Shown piece after piece: positions 37,814 through 50,305 of a stretch of DNA of 64,000 nucleotides. Under the pieces are notes generated by a model. It was not told the DNA's origin. It saw nothing but the letters and a program-made list of their open reading frames with translations, and ran no database searches. Each line of letters opens with the position of its first letter. Position 1 is the first letter of the stretch. The position numbers were made by a program, and so were the translations under genes. Origin of the DNA: Datisca glomerata (Eukaryota; Streptophyta; Magnoliopsida; Cucurbitales; Datiscaceae); contig QANY01002293.1 in the NCBI GenBank assembly GCA_003255025.1, forward strand, positions 310,001-374,000, given 5' to 3'.

Positions 37814-39159
37814 TTTACAAACCAAGATAGCATGATGTATAAGGGAAAAAATACCAAATCTTTGGCATATAGTTCTACAACTTTTTGTCAAAGACAACCA
37901 TTTAAAATTTCAAATATTACCTTACACATTGAAATTTTTACACGCTAGAAAATCACATTTCTGAAGGGTTGAAGTTATTGTATCTATCTTCTTCTAAATT
38001 CTAATGGCTTTTAATTGTTGTATAATGCTAAAAACGGAGCTAGTCTCACCACTGAAATATTTCCCTCTGTTTCTCTCCCCCACATACCCATCACAAATAA
38101 AGAAACCGAGACCAAATTTAATCAGTCAAGATCCTATTAGAGAGGCAACCACCAATTCTGACTGTAACTTTCTCTGTCTTCCTCTTCCCCGAATACATAA
38201 TAAACAGACAAAAGCCTTCAAATTTCAACATCAGATCAATAGACTGAGAAAAAAACATGAAGTGAAGGAACGTGAAGAAAAAGAAAGTCACATCAAAGTG
38301 GTGGATAATTCTCATAAAAAATCACTATACGTTGAGGAGAGAAATAAACTAATTTGTTCTCAGTTTCTTTGTATGCGGAGGACATAAATTAGGAGAAATA
38401 TATGGAAGAGTGGATCTGCATGGTAAAGGGAAAGTGAAAAAACAAAGAATTTGACGGTTTGAGTGAGGGAGATCCTAGAAAGTGCATGGATTAAATTGAT
38501 CCTTATAAAGTATAGAAGTTTATATCATAAAATTCTAAATTTTTAACCAGTTGAGTGCATGTCTGCCATCTACATTTTTCTCTAACTACATATTCAATTT
38601 CCATTCTTAATGACATTTTACTCTTGGGAGTTCAATGGCTGTTATTGCTATTAATTTAACAAACAAAATAATACATTAATTTGAAACATCATAATATGGC
38701 GATCATTGGTTTACTAAAGCTCATCAGATATCAAATTGGCACATGTACATGTACATGTTTGGTAAGATTTTTTTTCTATTAAAAGAAAAAGAAAAAAACA
38801 CTACCACTGCATTGGTTTACTAAAGCTCATCTCACTATCTGGCTAACAGAATGCATTTAACAATCTCACTGGGGATAGAAAAAATCCACCTTCAAAATCA
38901 CATATTATGTCCAACTATCAGCAACCAAAGAAAGTAACCCATTACAGATTGTTCTTTTAGAACGAAATAAACTGCCCCTTTGATTAAAATTTCAGCAGAT
39001 TTGCTCATGCGTTGCCTATATATGCTCACGGCTCAGCTTCCTTTGCTGCCAGTTTCTGCAGTTAAACCATTGCAATCATCACTTCAGAATCATATAATCG
39101 TCTATAATCGACAAATTCTCGGTTAACAAATTCTTACATTTGGTCACCCGGGAATCTAA
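37814..39159. other. intergenic between RPS8 pseudogene and FKBP62
   Basis: No gene recognised. An open frame at 38004-38387 (127 aa) is lysine/arginine-rich but matches nothing and lacks a gene-like context. The part nearest 39160 is the FKBP62 3' UTR. Confidence 0.5.
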
Positions 39160-42100
39160 CTAGGTCAGCTTGGCAAACATATTCCCATAAAATTTGGCCT
39201 CCTTCTTGTTATACTCCTTTATCTTCTCCTTCAAAGTCTTGTATTCCAATTTCACATCCCTAGATTCAACATGAAGAAAATTAATACGAACCAAAGTAGT
39301 ATTTTAACTATTATTATCTTGAAATTCAGAAATATGTAATTCACGAAGGGGAGATTCCTACCGATTGTCTGGATCAATCTCCAACGCTTTCTTAATATCG
39401 AACTCTGCCAAGTCCAAGTCTGCTAAATGGATGTATGCCTGAGCCCTTCTATAAAGAGCCTTCACATTTCTACTTTCTGATTCTAAAACCTGTATGACTA
39501 ACATAAGCTCACTGGAAGAAGAATATGAGAACAGAGAGCTTGAATATATAGTAACAATGAAGGTGTACCTTTGTGCACAATTTCTCTGCCTCCTTGTACT
39601 CTTTTAACTTCAACTTGCAAGCTCCGTTGTTCAGATTGCAAGCAACTTTCAATGACTTGGCCTGCTTTTTCTCTTCCTCACTAAAAGAAGAATCATATTC
39701 GATGAACTTCACAGCCTATGATAACAAGATTCGATAGGGTTATTACAAAACCTGAGAGAATCCAAATACGAATTCATAATATTTTTCTACAGTATATGCT
39801 GAATCACTTACTAACATTTGTCCATAATTTTAAAAGTACATAATATAACATATTATCAGGAGAGGGACTTGAGTAGGCAGAGAAGCTCCATCATCTAGGC
39901 CTATAAACTATGTGCAGTCTTTGTTGTATACAAATAAACAAAAAATTCATGGTTGGTTTACTTTAACAACGTTGAGAAGTGCTGGAAAGAAAGGGAAAAT
40001 CAGAAGGCAAGAAGATGAGCAGTAAAAATCACAGCACCAACTAGACATTTTGCATCTACACTGAATAACGAATAATCAGATTGCTTGGACATTCGGTAAG
40101 AAATGATCTTCTTGGTACTTTAATGCACTGAGTTAAACCTCCAGACACTCGATAAGGAAGAAGTTTGAACGATCTCTCTCGGAGATTAACTTTTTTACAA
40201 CGCTATTAATGAAGTCATCCAAAAAATGATGTTAACTATCAAGCCACAGCAATTTTTAGTTACCTAAACAATGCAGGAAGAGTATTGCAAATTCATCGTG
40301 GTGTAACAGTAGAAAGTAACTACCTTTTCATATTTCTTGGAAGCTCTGGCATATTTACCAGCCTTAAATAACAGATTCCCTTCTTCTTTCCTTTTCCCAG
40401 CAGCTTCAATCTTTTCCTGGGTATTCATGTCCCATGATTCCTTCTCCTGTAAAAAACAATAGTTCCAACATAGGTTCCAACAGAATAAACAGAGGACAAA
40501 AAATCTAAGCCATGCACCATTATCCGACCTTGACAAAGGACACCAGCTCAAGCTCATAGTAAACAATCGAGTTAGGAGGAACAACAGCCAACTCCTGATG
40601 CGATTCAGATGAGCCAAAGGCATATTTTGGTGCAATAGTCACCAGTGCTACCTCACCCTTCTTCATTGTCATCACAGCTCTATCAAGTCCATCGATCACT
40701 TGCTCTTTACAAGATAAAAAACGGTTAGTTGGTGTCAAGACAAAGGAAAAAAAAACAATTTACAACTAAAATCTACCATCATCTGTCTTGAACTCAAATA
40801 AGTCCTCTTCATCACCATGTCCCTTCTTCAAGAATACAGTTCCATCTTGCAGTTTTCCAATCAACTTCACTGAAAAGGAAACATAGATACCACCATAATG
40901 TAAGTTGTAAGAGATAGGTGTAGTACCAAGTCCATGTCTGTTGCACAAAACAATACTAACATTTGACAAGAGCTCCATCATTTGGCCGTTCGTATCCCTC
41001 CCCTTCCTTGAGGATTTTCTTGATAACCTTCTTGTCATCGGTAACTTCCGAAACAGTCTTCCATGAATTCAACTCTAAAGTGATCTGGAGAGTTGCATTG
41101 GGGGGAACTGCACCTTCATCACCTGAGGCCAGCTTACCTTTCTCTCCAAACCCATCTACAACAAAGAAGTAGAAATTTAATCAGCAAAGCAGCATTCTTA
41201 ATTGATAACATGAGACCTGCGGGTAGAAACTCACATTGAGGCTTCACCGTCAAGAGCACTTTCTCTCCCTTCTTCATCGTCTTAACAGCCTTCGTTAACG
41301 CAGGGCAAAAATAACCTGTGGCAGAACACCTCTGTTAGGAGGAGACATTAAAAATTAAGATCTTCCACAGAATCATTGCCTTGTTATCTTGAACAAGTAG
41401 TGCGCTTACCCTCTCTAACAGTGAACTCCACTCCATCAGACTTTGCAATAAGAGTTCCATCCTCAAGCTGAGCCTCAAACTTAACTGCATAAATGAAGGA
41501 AATGGAATTGATTCGTTATTGCTAAAACAACTATGGGCAGACATTCAACCGACGCAAAAAAAATATCTACTTACCAAATACTTCGTCAAGGTCTTTTGGG
41601 TTCTCCCATTTCTCTCCTTCGACAAGAATCTTCTTAAATATGCCACCGTCCTTGCATATGTCCTTCACACTAGTCCAAGAGAGCAATTCAACGTCAAATT
41701 GCAGCGTGGCACTTGGAGGAATTGTTGGAGGCGAACCAGATTCACCATAAGCTAGCTCGGGAGGAATGGTAAAAAGAGCATTTTCGTGTTTTTTCATTGT
41801 TTTAATACCCAGGTCCCATCCTTTGATCACTTTACCTGCAGCATGAGAATTAATAGCGGCACACAGGAGAATCAGAGTCCATGTACTCGTTCCTCCTGAA
41901 CTACATTCTCCATCACAAGCACGTGATCAAGATCGACAGACAACTTTCGTATAAAGTATGTAACATTGTCAAGTCCTGGAAGTATCTTCTTATCCTTCCC
42001 AAGCAAAGAAAAACATCCCATTTTAATTACTGCTGCCTTCAAAGCTTTACGATAACTAAAATTTTACTCTCCGGTGACAATAGACAACTGCTATCCATCA

Positions 42101-42884
42101 CAAAAAAAAAAAGCGAAGTGTTTTATTTCACTCTTTAGTAAGTGAGAGTTTGGAAAAAGAACTGGTGACAATAGGCAACTGCCGTGTTTGGAAAAAGAAC
42201 TCCAACTGATGTTTTTATTAAGGAGGACGAGATAGAAAACCGTGCATAGTGCAAACCCTCCCCTCTCCTCCTGAACCGGCCATTTCATATTGATATGAAA
42301 GACCGAAATGAGCACAACCGTAAGCATGCAATGGTAATGCCTAATATGCAGGACGAAGTTATGATCTTTCTATCTCCAATACCTTCACCATATTCACCAA
42401 GAGAGCTCATAATATTCATTGTCATCTGATCCGATAAATGCACGACCCCGCCCCAACCAAAAATAACTCAAAACAATATATAAAGACGATACCACCAGAG
42501 AAACAAATGCGCGATCGAGTAGGGGGATCCCTCACCTTGGCCAAGCGTGAACTTGAAGGGCGTCCCGCTATCGCGGCTCGAGTCGAACTTAGTACCGTCG
42601 AGCAAAGTCCCCGTATAATGAACTGCAGAAAAATAACACGTTAAAGCACCAAAAGAGAAAACGAGAAAAATAAGCAGAATTCGGTGATGGTCACAGCAAG
42701 CACCTTCAACCTCGTCGCCATTGTCAGGCGTGTCCCAGCCTTCACCTTCCTTCAGAAGCTTCTTCTTCAAACCCTCCTTACCGATCTCTTTCTCCTCCCC
42801 AACCTTAAGAACCGGGCTGGCATCCGGAAGATCCAAGTCGTCGTTCATTTCTTCCGGAACGGGAATATCGAAGTCCTCATCCAT
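39160..42884 (-). CDS. FKBP62: FKBP-type peptidyl-prolyl isomerase with TPRs, ROF1/FKBP62 type
   Basis: Twelve exons: 42884-42704, 42622-42536, 41835-41575, 41484-41410, 41315-41235, 41155-40961, 40869-40777, 40704-40529, 40446-40324, 39715-39569, 39489-39362 and 39259-39160. They join in frame to 548 aa, close to Arabidopsis FKBP62. An acidic N-terminus ([13 protein letters not shown]) leads to three FKBP domains at about 50-148, 165-262 and 282-383. The first has the full pocket pattern (VHYTG, KFDSS, VIKGWD, LAYGE) and should be the active isomerase; the other two are more divergent. TPRs follow at about 400-520 ([43 protein letters not shown]), the part that binds the MEEVD tail of Hsp90 in this family, with a calmodulin-type basic C-terminus. 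Family members act as cytosolic/nuclear Hsp90 co-chaperones in heat tolerance. Confidence 0.95.
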
Positions 42885-44528
42885 CTGACTGGAATAAATC
42901 ACACCTAGAGTAGAGAGATAAGCTTGAAAATGCAAAAAATTGAGAGAGAAGATTGGTATCGTCAATCAGCGGAATTGTTGGATGTGAGAGCTGAGAGAGG
43001 CTTTTATTGGGTGAAGATGAGAAGACCTTGGGTTCTAGAGAGTTCTACAGAAGGGTTTAGAGAAAGCAATGGTCAGGATGCTTCTAGAGATATAGAATCT
43101 CGTGAGGTGATTTATTTTTATTTTTTTCCAAAGTTACTTTATATATTATAAAGATAGATTTAAATTCATAATTTTAAAATATAAATATAAGATTTATTCA
43201 TTGTTCAATCATCTACCTGTTTTTAATCCACAAATCATTTTTACGAACGGTCAGAATTTCTTTGAATATGTCCTTGAATTCATTCGAGACGTAAGTAAAA
43301 CTCTGATCGGAGAAGAATATGGTCAATGAGTTCCTTTTATTGGAACTATGTTCTTATTTATTTTTGTTTCGAATTGATCCGGGGCTCTTTTACCTTGAAA
43401 AATAATACAGTTACCTCACGGAGAGTTAACCGCACCTACAAATTATATAAATACTACCGTTGCTTTAGCTTGGTGCCCTCAATCGCTCAATACCTATGCA
43501 CTCTTGTGCTTGAAAATAACTATTTATAGTTATCGAAATTTCATGACTTAATTATTTAAAGAAAATGATTGAAAATACTATTTATAGCGTGCATATTTTA
43601 AAATAGAATCTGTAGTCCAATTATAAGTCTATAATTGGTTAAAATGCAAATCAGAAAAAAATTGTGTCATTTTTTTCAGAGTTAACTTAAGCGTACTTCT
43701 ATTAATTCTACCAGATTGATTAATGTATCTTATCCTCAAAAAATTTCTATTATGAACTAAAATAAGTCATTGGTTTTAACAACATAGCCGTGGCCTAAAC
43801 AATTGAACACAAGAAAATTCAAATTTTAGATAAAATAATGAAACAAATTATAGTTAGACTAATCCGACTAACTAAGGTCTCCACCAATTCAGCCATCATC
43901 TAAGTCTGAAGTAGTATAATATGAGTAACTCCTAAATGATATAATAGCGTTGAAAGAAAATAATCACACGTCAATTAAGAATACATTTTAAGTTAACATA
44001 TACTTAAGATAACGTTGAAATCATGAGTTAATTTTTTTAATATAAATTGGGCCTCAAAAATCAAACAGTAGCTGATAGGCTAATAAATATACCTCCTACC
44101 CATCTGTCTCCACATTTTGTGCTATTTCTTTAAAATAGGTTTTGTTGATGAGTTCAGTTTGGGGAATAAGATAAAACAAATGAATAACTTCCCTTTTGAG
44201 TCGACAAGTAAGATTGTTATTGCTTTCTGTGGACTATTAAGAGCCAGAGGTAAGTTGAGAGCTCAAATTTTATGTATTCTAAATAATATCCACCGTTCAC
44301 TGAGTTTAGATACCGACTTTGTTTTCCTTAATATCCCTCAACTTTTTTTCTCTCCACTAATTTTTATAAATTCAAACACAGCATCAATCGTTCAAAAACC
44401 ATATAACATTTGTTCAAACAAATACCAAACTCAAAAGCTTGTCGAGTATGATTGCAATCAAAGACGACTACTAAAGATCAATGGACTATAAGAGCAGATC
44501 ATGTCATAGTCAGGAATTGTTATTCAAC
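42885..44528. other. FKBP62 promoter side and FKBP15 3' side, no other gene seen
   Basis: The 5' leader and promoter of FKBP62 run up from 42885. I looked for heat-shock elements (inverted GAA/TTC triplets) and saw none that I would defend. The ORF at 44117-44491 has no family resemblance. The last ~100 bp before 44529 are FKBP15 3' UTR. Confidence 0.5.
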
Positions 44529-47500
44529 CTATAGCTCACTGTCATCTGATTTTCCTCCACTTGATTTCCCATTAACTGCTACAAGCTCAGTGTCAAATAT
44601 GAGTGTTGCACCACCTGCATCATAATTTCAGCATTCCATTATTATGTCTGCTTTTTATATCGACATCTTCCGCACAAAGACGAGTCATTTTCAGGCACAA
44701 CCAGAGCAATTTTTTCAATCATCAAAGAGATAACAGACAGATATATCACTTCTGTTCACATTCCTGATCAATGGAAATGATTATAATCAATACCTGGGAT
44801 TTTAGGTGGAGAACCTTGATCTCCATAACCGAGCTTTGAAGGTATTTTCAGTTTCCGTTTCTCACCAACGCACATCCCCAACAACCCCTGGTCCCATCCT
44901 GCAGATAAAGTATTTTTCAAAGCATCAATATGCACGGTATCATTTAACAATCTAACGAACTATTTGAAGGATCTTTCTTTTAAACTAAACAATCTAACGA
45001 ACTTATTTATCTCTTGAAACAAAAATCTCCCTCGTAGAGGGGAAAAAGAGTTCTCACTCATGAATAAAGAACCGTTACAGAAATGAAAATGCCAACCATC
45101 TAAATCATAGATTAGGAGTGCGAGGAAAACTAAAGCGTAGACACCAAACATATTTAACAACCCCGAAAAAAATGCCAAAAAATAGGAAAATGATTTTCAT
45201 TCCATGTGCTTACAAAACTTGATCTTGGTGGTTTGAAGTTCTAAACTTGGTGTTTAAAGTCAAACTCCCCCCCACCGCCTGCCCCCACCCCGAACCTCTC
45301 ACACAAAAATAATATAGAGTAAATATATAGACGAGGGCATACTTCTAAACACACTTAGACAACGAAAGATTTACAAACTTTGTGATCAAAGAAAAACACA
45401 ATACAAATCATCTACGGAGATGAAGGACAAGGTCATTAAGACATAGAATAGAACTAAACATGTAGTGAAGCTCGCGGGTCACGATATTATACCTAATGTG
45501 AAGTACTAGAACACATATACTCCGTGGGAAAAGATACAGCCATATAACGATCAACTTAACCCAGCATAAATTTATTGACTAGCGACCCAGGGCAAGCAAA
45601 AAAAAATATTAACTTACGTTTTTTCTTTACAGGAAATTTATTGAATACTTAAAGTTTAAGTATTAAAGATGATGATCGTATTTAGTAATGTTACCAGAAT
45701 AGAGAGTAATGTCACATTTAGAAGAAAAATTAAGACCTACTGGACATAAACTTCCAGTATATAATTGATGGTTATAAAAACGTATGCAAGCTCAAGAGCA
45801 TAAATTATGTACACAACAGTATCAAATTGAAAAGGATTACAAGAAAAGGAAAAAAGGGGGAGGGGGGAACGAGGATAATAAAGCCAACCTAGCACTAAAG
45901 AGAAGTAGAAAACACCCAGGAAGCTATACAAAAACTTCAAAATCAGTGAGAATAAAAACAAAGCAAAATCCCATGAAAATGTTCAGCTAAAGGACGCTAG
46001 TGAGAAGCTAAAAGTTACACTCTAGACCAAATGAAATCCCACGAGAAGCTCCCGAGGTAAACTATCATGACCCCTGGTATCTATATTAAAACTAAAGATA
46101 GTCAAAAAGGAGTTCACAGAATTAGAACGCAGCAGTATGCATCATACCTTTGATTACTTGACCGCTACCAAGCTCAAACTCAATCGGGTCACCCCTTTCA
46201 AAACTAGAATCAAATACAGTGCCATCTGTAAGTTTTCCCTGACAACCAGTAACGACAAATCATTAGTCTAGGAAATGTGACAAAGTGAAACTCATTAGGA
46301 TAATCTATATTTGCAATGGGCACATGTTCAAACAGACATAGACACACATGAAGTTACGGTAGATGCAACACCTTCCTCTCTCAATATTAAGCAATGTTCT
46401 TTTTCTGTTCGAAGTTGGAAGTGTTTGAAAATGGTACATAGTCTAGGAAAATACTGTCAAATGCCTTGTTAAGCCGTAATTAGCATTCACAACAGTGAAC
46501 AGGGCAAATCCATGTGTTGATTGATGTCCAACACGCTCGACAAATTAACGAGTAATTTCAAAAACAAAATGAACTAGGACCAAAACAACAGAATCCAGGA
46601 AACTCAAGTTGGTCAGCTAACACAACAACACCCATCATAAAAGGTATGATTCATAAAAATTAGCAACTGAACCTACCCGATAATGGACCTTGACTTTATC
46701 ACCTTTATGGGCCTGAATATCACATGATTTTGGCCTACCCTGCAAAAATAGAAGAAATATCCAGCTTATGAATATGCAAGTATCTAGAAATACTATTCAT
46801 ATAAAAAAAGCTTTCAGATAATTAAAAACAAGATATATTTGTTGGCATCAAACTTCAAGGTTCCAAAATCTTTAAGACGGGTTCACAAAATTATCACATT
46901 GAATACTACATGCGAATGTCGAGGCCATATTATACCCCCCTTTAATTTTATAATTTCTTCCTATTATACCTATTGATTAGTATAAAATTTGTCAAATTAC
47001 TAAAGTACATAGTACTTACTCCTTCAAATTTGTAAATAACCAAATTGTGTACAATTCAGCCCATTCTAATTTGTAAACTACCAAATTTTATACCGTTAAC
47101 CTTATTTGACTATCAGTTTCCTAGAAATAACCTTAAATTTAAAAGTAATGAATATGATCGAACGATAACATTTTTCCTAATTTTGTACAGGGCTTTGGAG
47201 AAAAATTTTGTCCCCCTCTAAAAAAAATCTAGTCTCGCCCCTAACAAGCCTAGCAGGGTAGCTTCAATAAATTACGATGTCTACCCCCATTTTAAAATTA
47301 TAGTGATAAACAAAATAAAATGTATCTACAGAGTAGTCGTAAGAGAACATTACCGTGACACCAATCTGCAACTCAGTTACATCGCCAGATTTCATCGCAG
47401 AAACTGATCCAAAACAAAACCAAGAAGAAAAGAATCATAATTGAAGACCACAACAATGGAATTGTTATTCTTCACATACAAAATGTAAAACGATAAACAT

Positions 47501-47663
47501 CTCTCTGTAGGACGATCAGATTTAGATCTGTATCCAATTCCCCATAAAACATCCGGAAAAAAAAGAGGAGAGTGAAGCAGTAGAAAGGAATAATACCTAA
47601 ATGTGAAACGAACAACAAGAAGAAAATGGGAACAGCCTTAAATGCTCGCTCTAACCTCATCAT
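44529..47663 (-). CDS. FKBP15: ER-lumenal FKBP15 peptidyl-prolyl isomerase
   Basis: Six exons (47663-47597, 47403-47354, 46739-46677, 46238-46148, 44898-44794, 44614-44529) join in frame to 153 aa, the size of Arabidopsis FKBP15-1. The first ~24 residues are hydrophobic ([15 protein letters not shown]) and look like a cleaved signal peptide. One FKBP domain follows with [37 protein letters not shown] and [10 protein letters not shown], all pocket residues present, so it should be an active prolyl isomerase. The C-terminus is KSDDSEL, a KDEL-like ER-retention tail. It starts at one of two adjacent ATGs (47663 or 47660); an upstream in-frame ATG at 47693 would add an arginine-rich extension and is less likely. 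It lies just upstream of FKBP62 on the same strand. The promoter carries ER-stress motifs. Confidence 0.94.
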
Positions 47664-47736
47664 CTTCCTCCCTCCAATCTCTCTCGCTCTCACTGAAAGA
47701 AATGCCTGTTTTTGTTACTTCGATGCAATTTTCCGT

Positions 47737-47819
47737 GTTTATAACGGGGAGGGGATCCACGTCAAAACACACTATTATTGGTGTTACGTGTCATGATAAA
47801 CCAATAAGTTTAACACACG
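47737..47819 (-). promoter_or_regulatory. FKBP15 promoter: TATA box, TGACGTGG element and ERSE
   Basis: Minus-strand GTTATAAAC (plus 47737-47745) is a TATA box about 75 bp upstream of the ATG. Next, TGACGTGG (plus 47757-47764 read as CCACGTCA) matches the core of plant UPRE-type, bZIP-bound elements. Then plus-strand CCAAT (47801-47805), exactly 10 bases, and CACG (47816-47819) form a perfect ER stress response element, overlapped by a CACGTG G-box. In plants such elements are bound by bZIP17/28/60 with NF-Y. Function is inferred from the motifs only. Confidence 0.75.
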
Positions 47820-48053
47820 TGGAATGTAAGCACATCAACGAATCAAGCTCATTTTAAGGAGGGGTCATTCTGGTGGGTGTATGACAAATTGAGTTGTCGT
47901 AGTTAGTTAAGTTTACACACGCTTATATTTTAAAAGTCGTGAATTTGAGTCATATTCTTTATCTCTATTAAAATTTGTGTTATAATTTTGACCAAAAAAA
48001 ATTCTAGTGGGACGTATGATACTGGAGATTTATTTACCTTTGGATCACTCTAT
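47820..48053. other. FKBP15 upstream region bordering the Harbinger element
   Basis: A short AT-rich stretch with no gene. It ends at the TAT target site of the PIF/Harbinger element. Confidence 0.5.
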
Positions 48054-48689
48054 GTGATCGTTTGATATAAGATTATGAGTAAATGATTTCTGAAATAAGA
48101 TTGCTGAAATATGATTGTGAAAATTTATATGCCTGAAAAGTTAAGATTACTTTGTTTATTAACACTTGGGAATGTTCTGATTTAATGGTGAGAGTGTTAG
48201 ATTACTTTGTTTGTTTTGATGGAATAGTTAAGTGGATGTTTTAGACATTATTGCCAAATTACAATTTTACCTTTGAACTAAAATATGCTTATGAATAATA
48301 ATTACTTAAATTTATAATAAGATGCCCAACATAAGTAATAACAAACATATAGATTTTACTCATGGATTTTTTCGTATATACTTATTAATTTTTCGATCAA
48401 ACCATTATATATATGATACCTTGTGTAGATTTTCACCAAATATTGTCCATACAATTAAATTAATACCGCTCCAAGCGTATTAATGTGGTATAAAATTTAC
48501 AGTATAAGATAATAATTTTTATAAGAAAATCACCCATGATTTTCAACTCAATAATCAATATTATAGTACTAAAATAAATTTCTATCAAATATCAATCATG
48601 ATAATAAGTAAAATTCAATTTATAGTTAGTCTAATATCAAAGCATGTAAACATAATATATTTTATAAAATATGCAAAAGTTATCCCTCC

Positions 48690-49035
48690 AAGTAGTCCAA
48701 CTATTTGACGGTTTCAACATAGGTTACATGTTGGCTCTCAACAAATTGTTCATCAACATAGTCATTTTGTAACTCAAAAGGATCCGTAGACATTTCACGT
48801 AAAATCAAATTATGAAAAAGGCAACATGTCATAATGGTCCTACATTGAATTTTAATGGGGTAATAAGACCATTATGGCATGTTGCCGAGGAATGCCTCAT
48901 ATTGAAGAATTCTTCAGGAGTAGTTGGTTGATGTCATTCCCTTCAATCATTCAAATGGTATCGTCACCCCCTGTATGGTGCCAAGAAACCTTCACCAGTG
49001 GCATGTCCAGCATCACATAAGTAGTAATATCTTAT
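48690..49035 (-). pseudogene. Harbinger transposase (DDE_Tnp_4) C-terminal remnant
   Basis: Minus-strand translation shows YYLCDAGHATGEGFLAPYRG, then RYHLND, EEFFNMRHSSA, and, after a frame change, LKFNVGPLWHVAFFII. This order is that of the last third of plant HARBI1-like nucleases, including the final acidic residue area. Stops and a lost stretch after RHSSA (normally RNVIERCFGLLK) show inactivation. Confidence 0.75.
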
Positions 49036-49419
49036 TATCGGGGCAACTGATTAGGGTCATATACAGTTAAGAAAATAAAACAAGTCAATCTCTTGCTGAC
49101 GTTAACAATTACCTTGGGGTACCTTAAACCCATTTGTTCTAGATAAAGCATCACGAAGAACTGAAAGAGTTATACCTTATTGTAAACAAAATCAACCTAG
49201 AAGCTAACTTGAGCTATCTAGTAAGAATCAGAAGACAACAACGGAGCTATACCTTACGCCTACATATATAGCAGAGAAATTAACATCTTTGACCAAATGA
49301 CAAATATGTGAATAATGTATTAATCACATCCATTGATGTTTGGTCTCTAACAGATAACAAATTTCATATGATGTTTGATCTCTAACAGATAACTAGAGGT
49401 GTTCAATATGTCTTGCCTC

Positions 49420-49830
49420 TCCCTCTTCCTTAGCCTAGTCCCTCTCCCTCAGATCAGACCATCTCCCTCAACTCAGTTTATCTCCCTCAGTAGTCAGTCC
49501 CCATCATCTCTACCTCTCCCACATCTCAATCCCTCTCCATTTCCCTTAGCTCAGTCCATCTCCATCTCCCTCAGGTCAGTACATCCTCCTATGAGTCCCT
49601 CTTCCTCTCCCTCAGCTCAGTCCATCCTCCTCTCCCCTCATCCCAATCCATCATCCTCTCCCTCAGCTAAGTCCATCCTCATATCGTCTCTCCCTCTACC
49701 TCAGCTAAGCTCATCCTCCTATCGCCTCACCCTCTCCCTCAGCTCAGTTCATCCTCCTTTTGCCTCTCCCTCTCCCTCAGCTCAGTCCATCCTCCTCTCG
49801 CCTCTCCCTCTCCTTCAAATTGAGCTACAA
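49420..49830. repeat. C/T-rich minisatellite inside the Harbinger element
   Basis: Irregular tandem copies of a unit near CTCCCTCAGCTCAGTCCATC followed by CTCCTCTC, about 27-35 bp long, fill ~400 bp. An apparent 146-residue open frame here is only the repeat read in one frame (SPSAQSILLS over and over) and is not a gene. Confidence 0.85.
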
Positions 49831-50260
49831 CTTCTATAATATAGCAATATCTTCAACTAACTTATAGCAATTTGACATGAAACAAAATATATACAAAATC
49901 TTCCTAGAGCTCCAACGCCTAAAAGAGAAACTTCTTCTGACTGTCAATACGAATTTATTGCTCAATCTTTAAGATCGAGTTTATTCATCTGGAATGAAAA
50001 ATCAAACCTCACATCAACAGAACCAGAGCTCTCTCCTCTCTCTTTTTCATTGAGGACAGTTTTACTCCTTTTTGAAAGCTACCCAGTCGCAGCCCTAGAT
50101 CTATTGGCAATAAATCCTAATTTCAGAAATTAACTAGGTTTAAATTGGAAAAAGTTGAGAGGAGAAGAAGAACGCTTCCCACAAAGCTCTGCAAAAACTC
50201 GCTTCGAGTTTTTGGCCTATACAAAAAATGGAGAAGATGAACAATGGTAGAACACAGAAA

Positions 50261-50263
<3 letters not shown>

Positions 50264-50302
<39 letters not shown>
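50264..50302. repeat. (GA)n microsatellite
   Basis: An uninterrupted GA run, about 19 units. Two similar GAGTGAG-rich blocks follow (near 50318 and 50405), suggesting a local duplication. Confidence 0.95.

Positions 50303-50305
<3 letters not shown>

Noticed and set aside
38004..38387. 127-residue basic open frame
   Set aside because: No family resemblance, no gene context, and antisense to another open frame; probably chance.
43240..43300. Possible heat-shock element upstream of FKBP62
   Set aside because: GAA and TTC triplets are present but not with the required spacing.
46900..47260. Possible MITE in FKBP15 intron 2
   Set aside because: GGGGG/CCCCC-type tracts suggested terminal repeats, but no matching ends or target duplication were found.
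47664..47693. Upstream in-frame ATG of FKBP15
   Set aside because: It would put arginines ahead of the signal peptide; the paired ATG at 47663/47660 gives the family-typical start.
49399..49839. 146-residue open frame rich in serine, proline and leucine
   Set aside because: It is the C/T-rich minisatellite read in one frame; no codon-like pattern, inside a decayed transposon.
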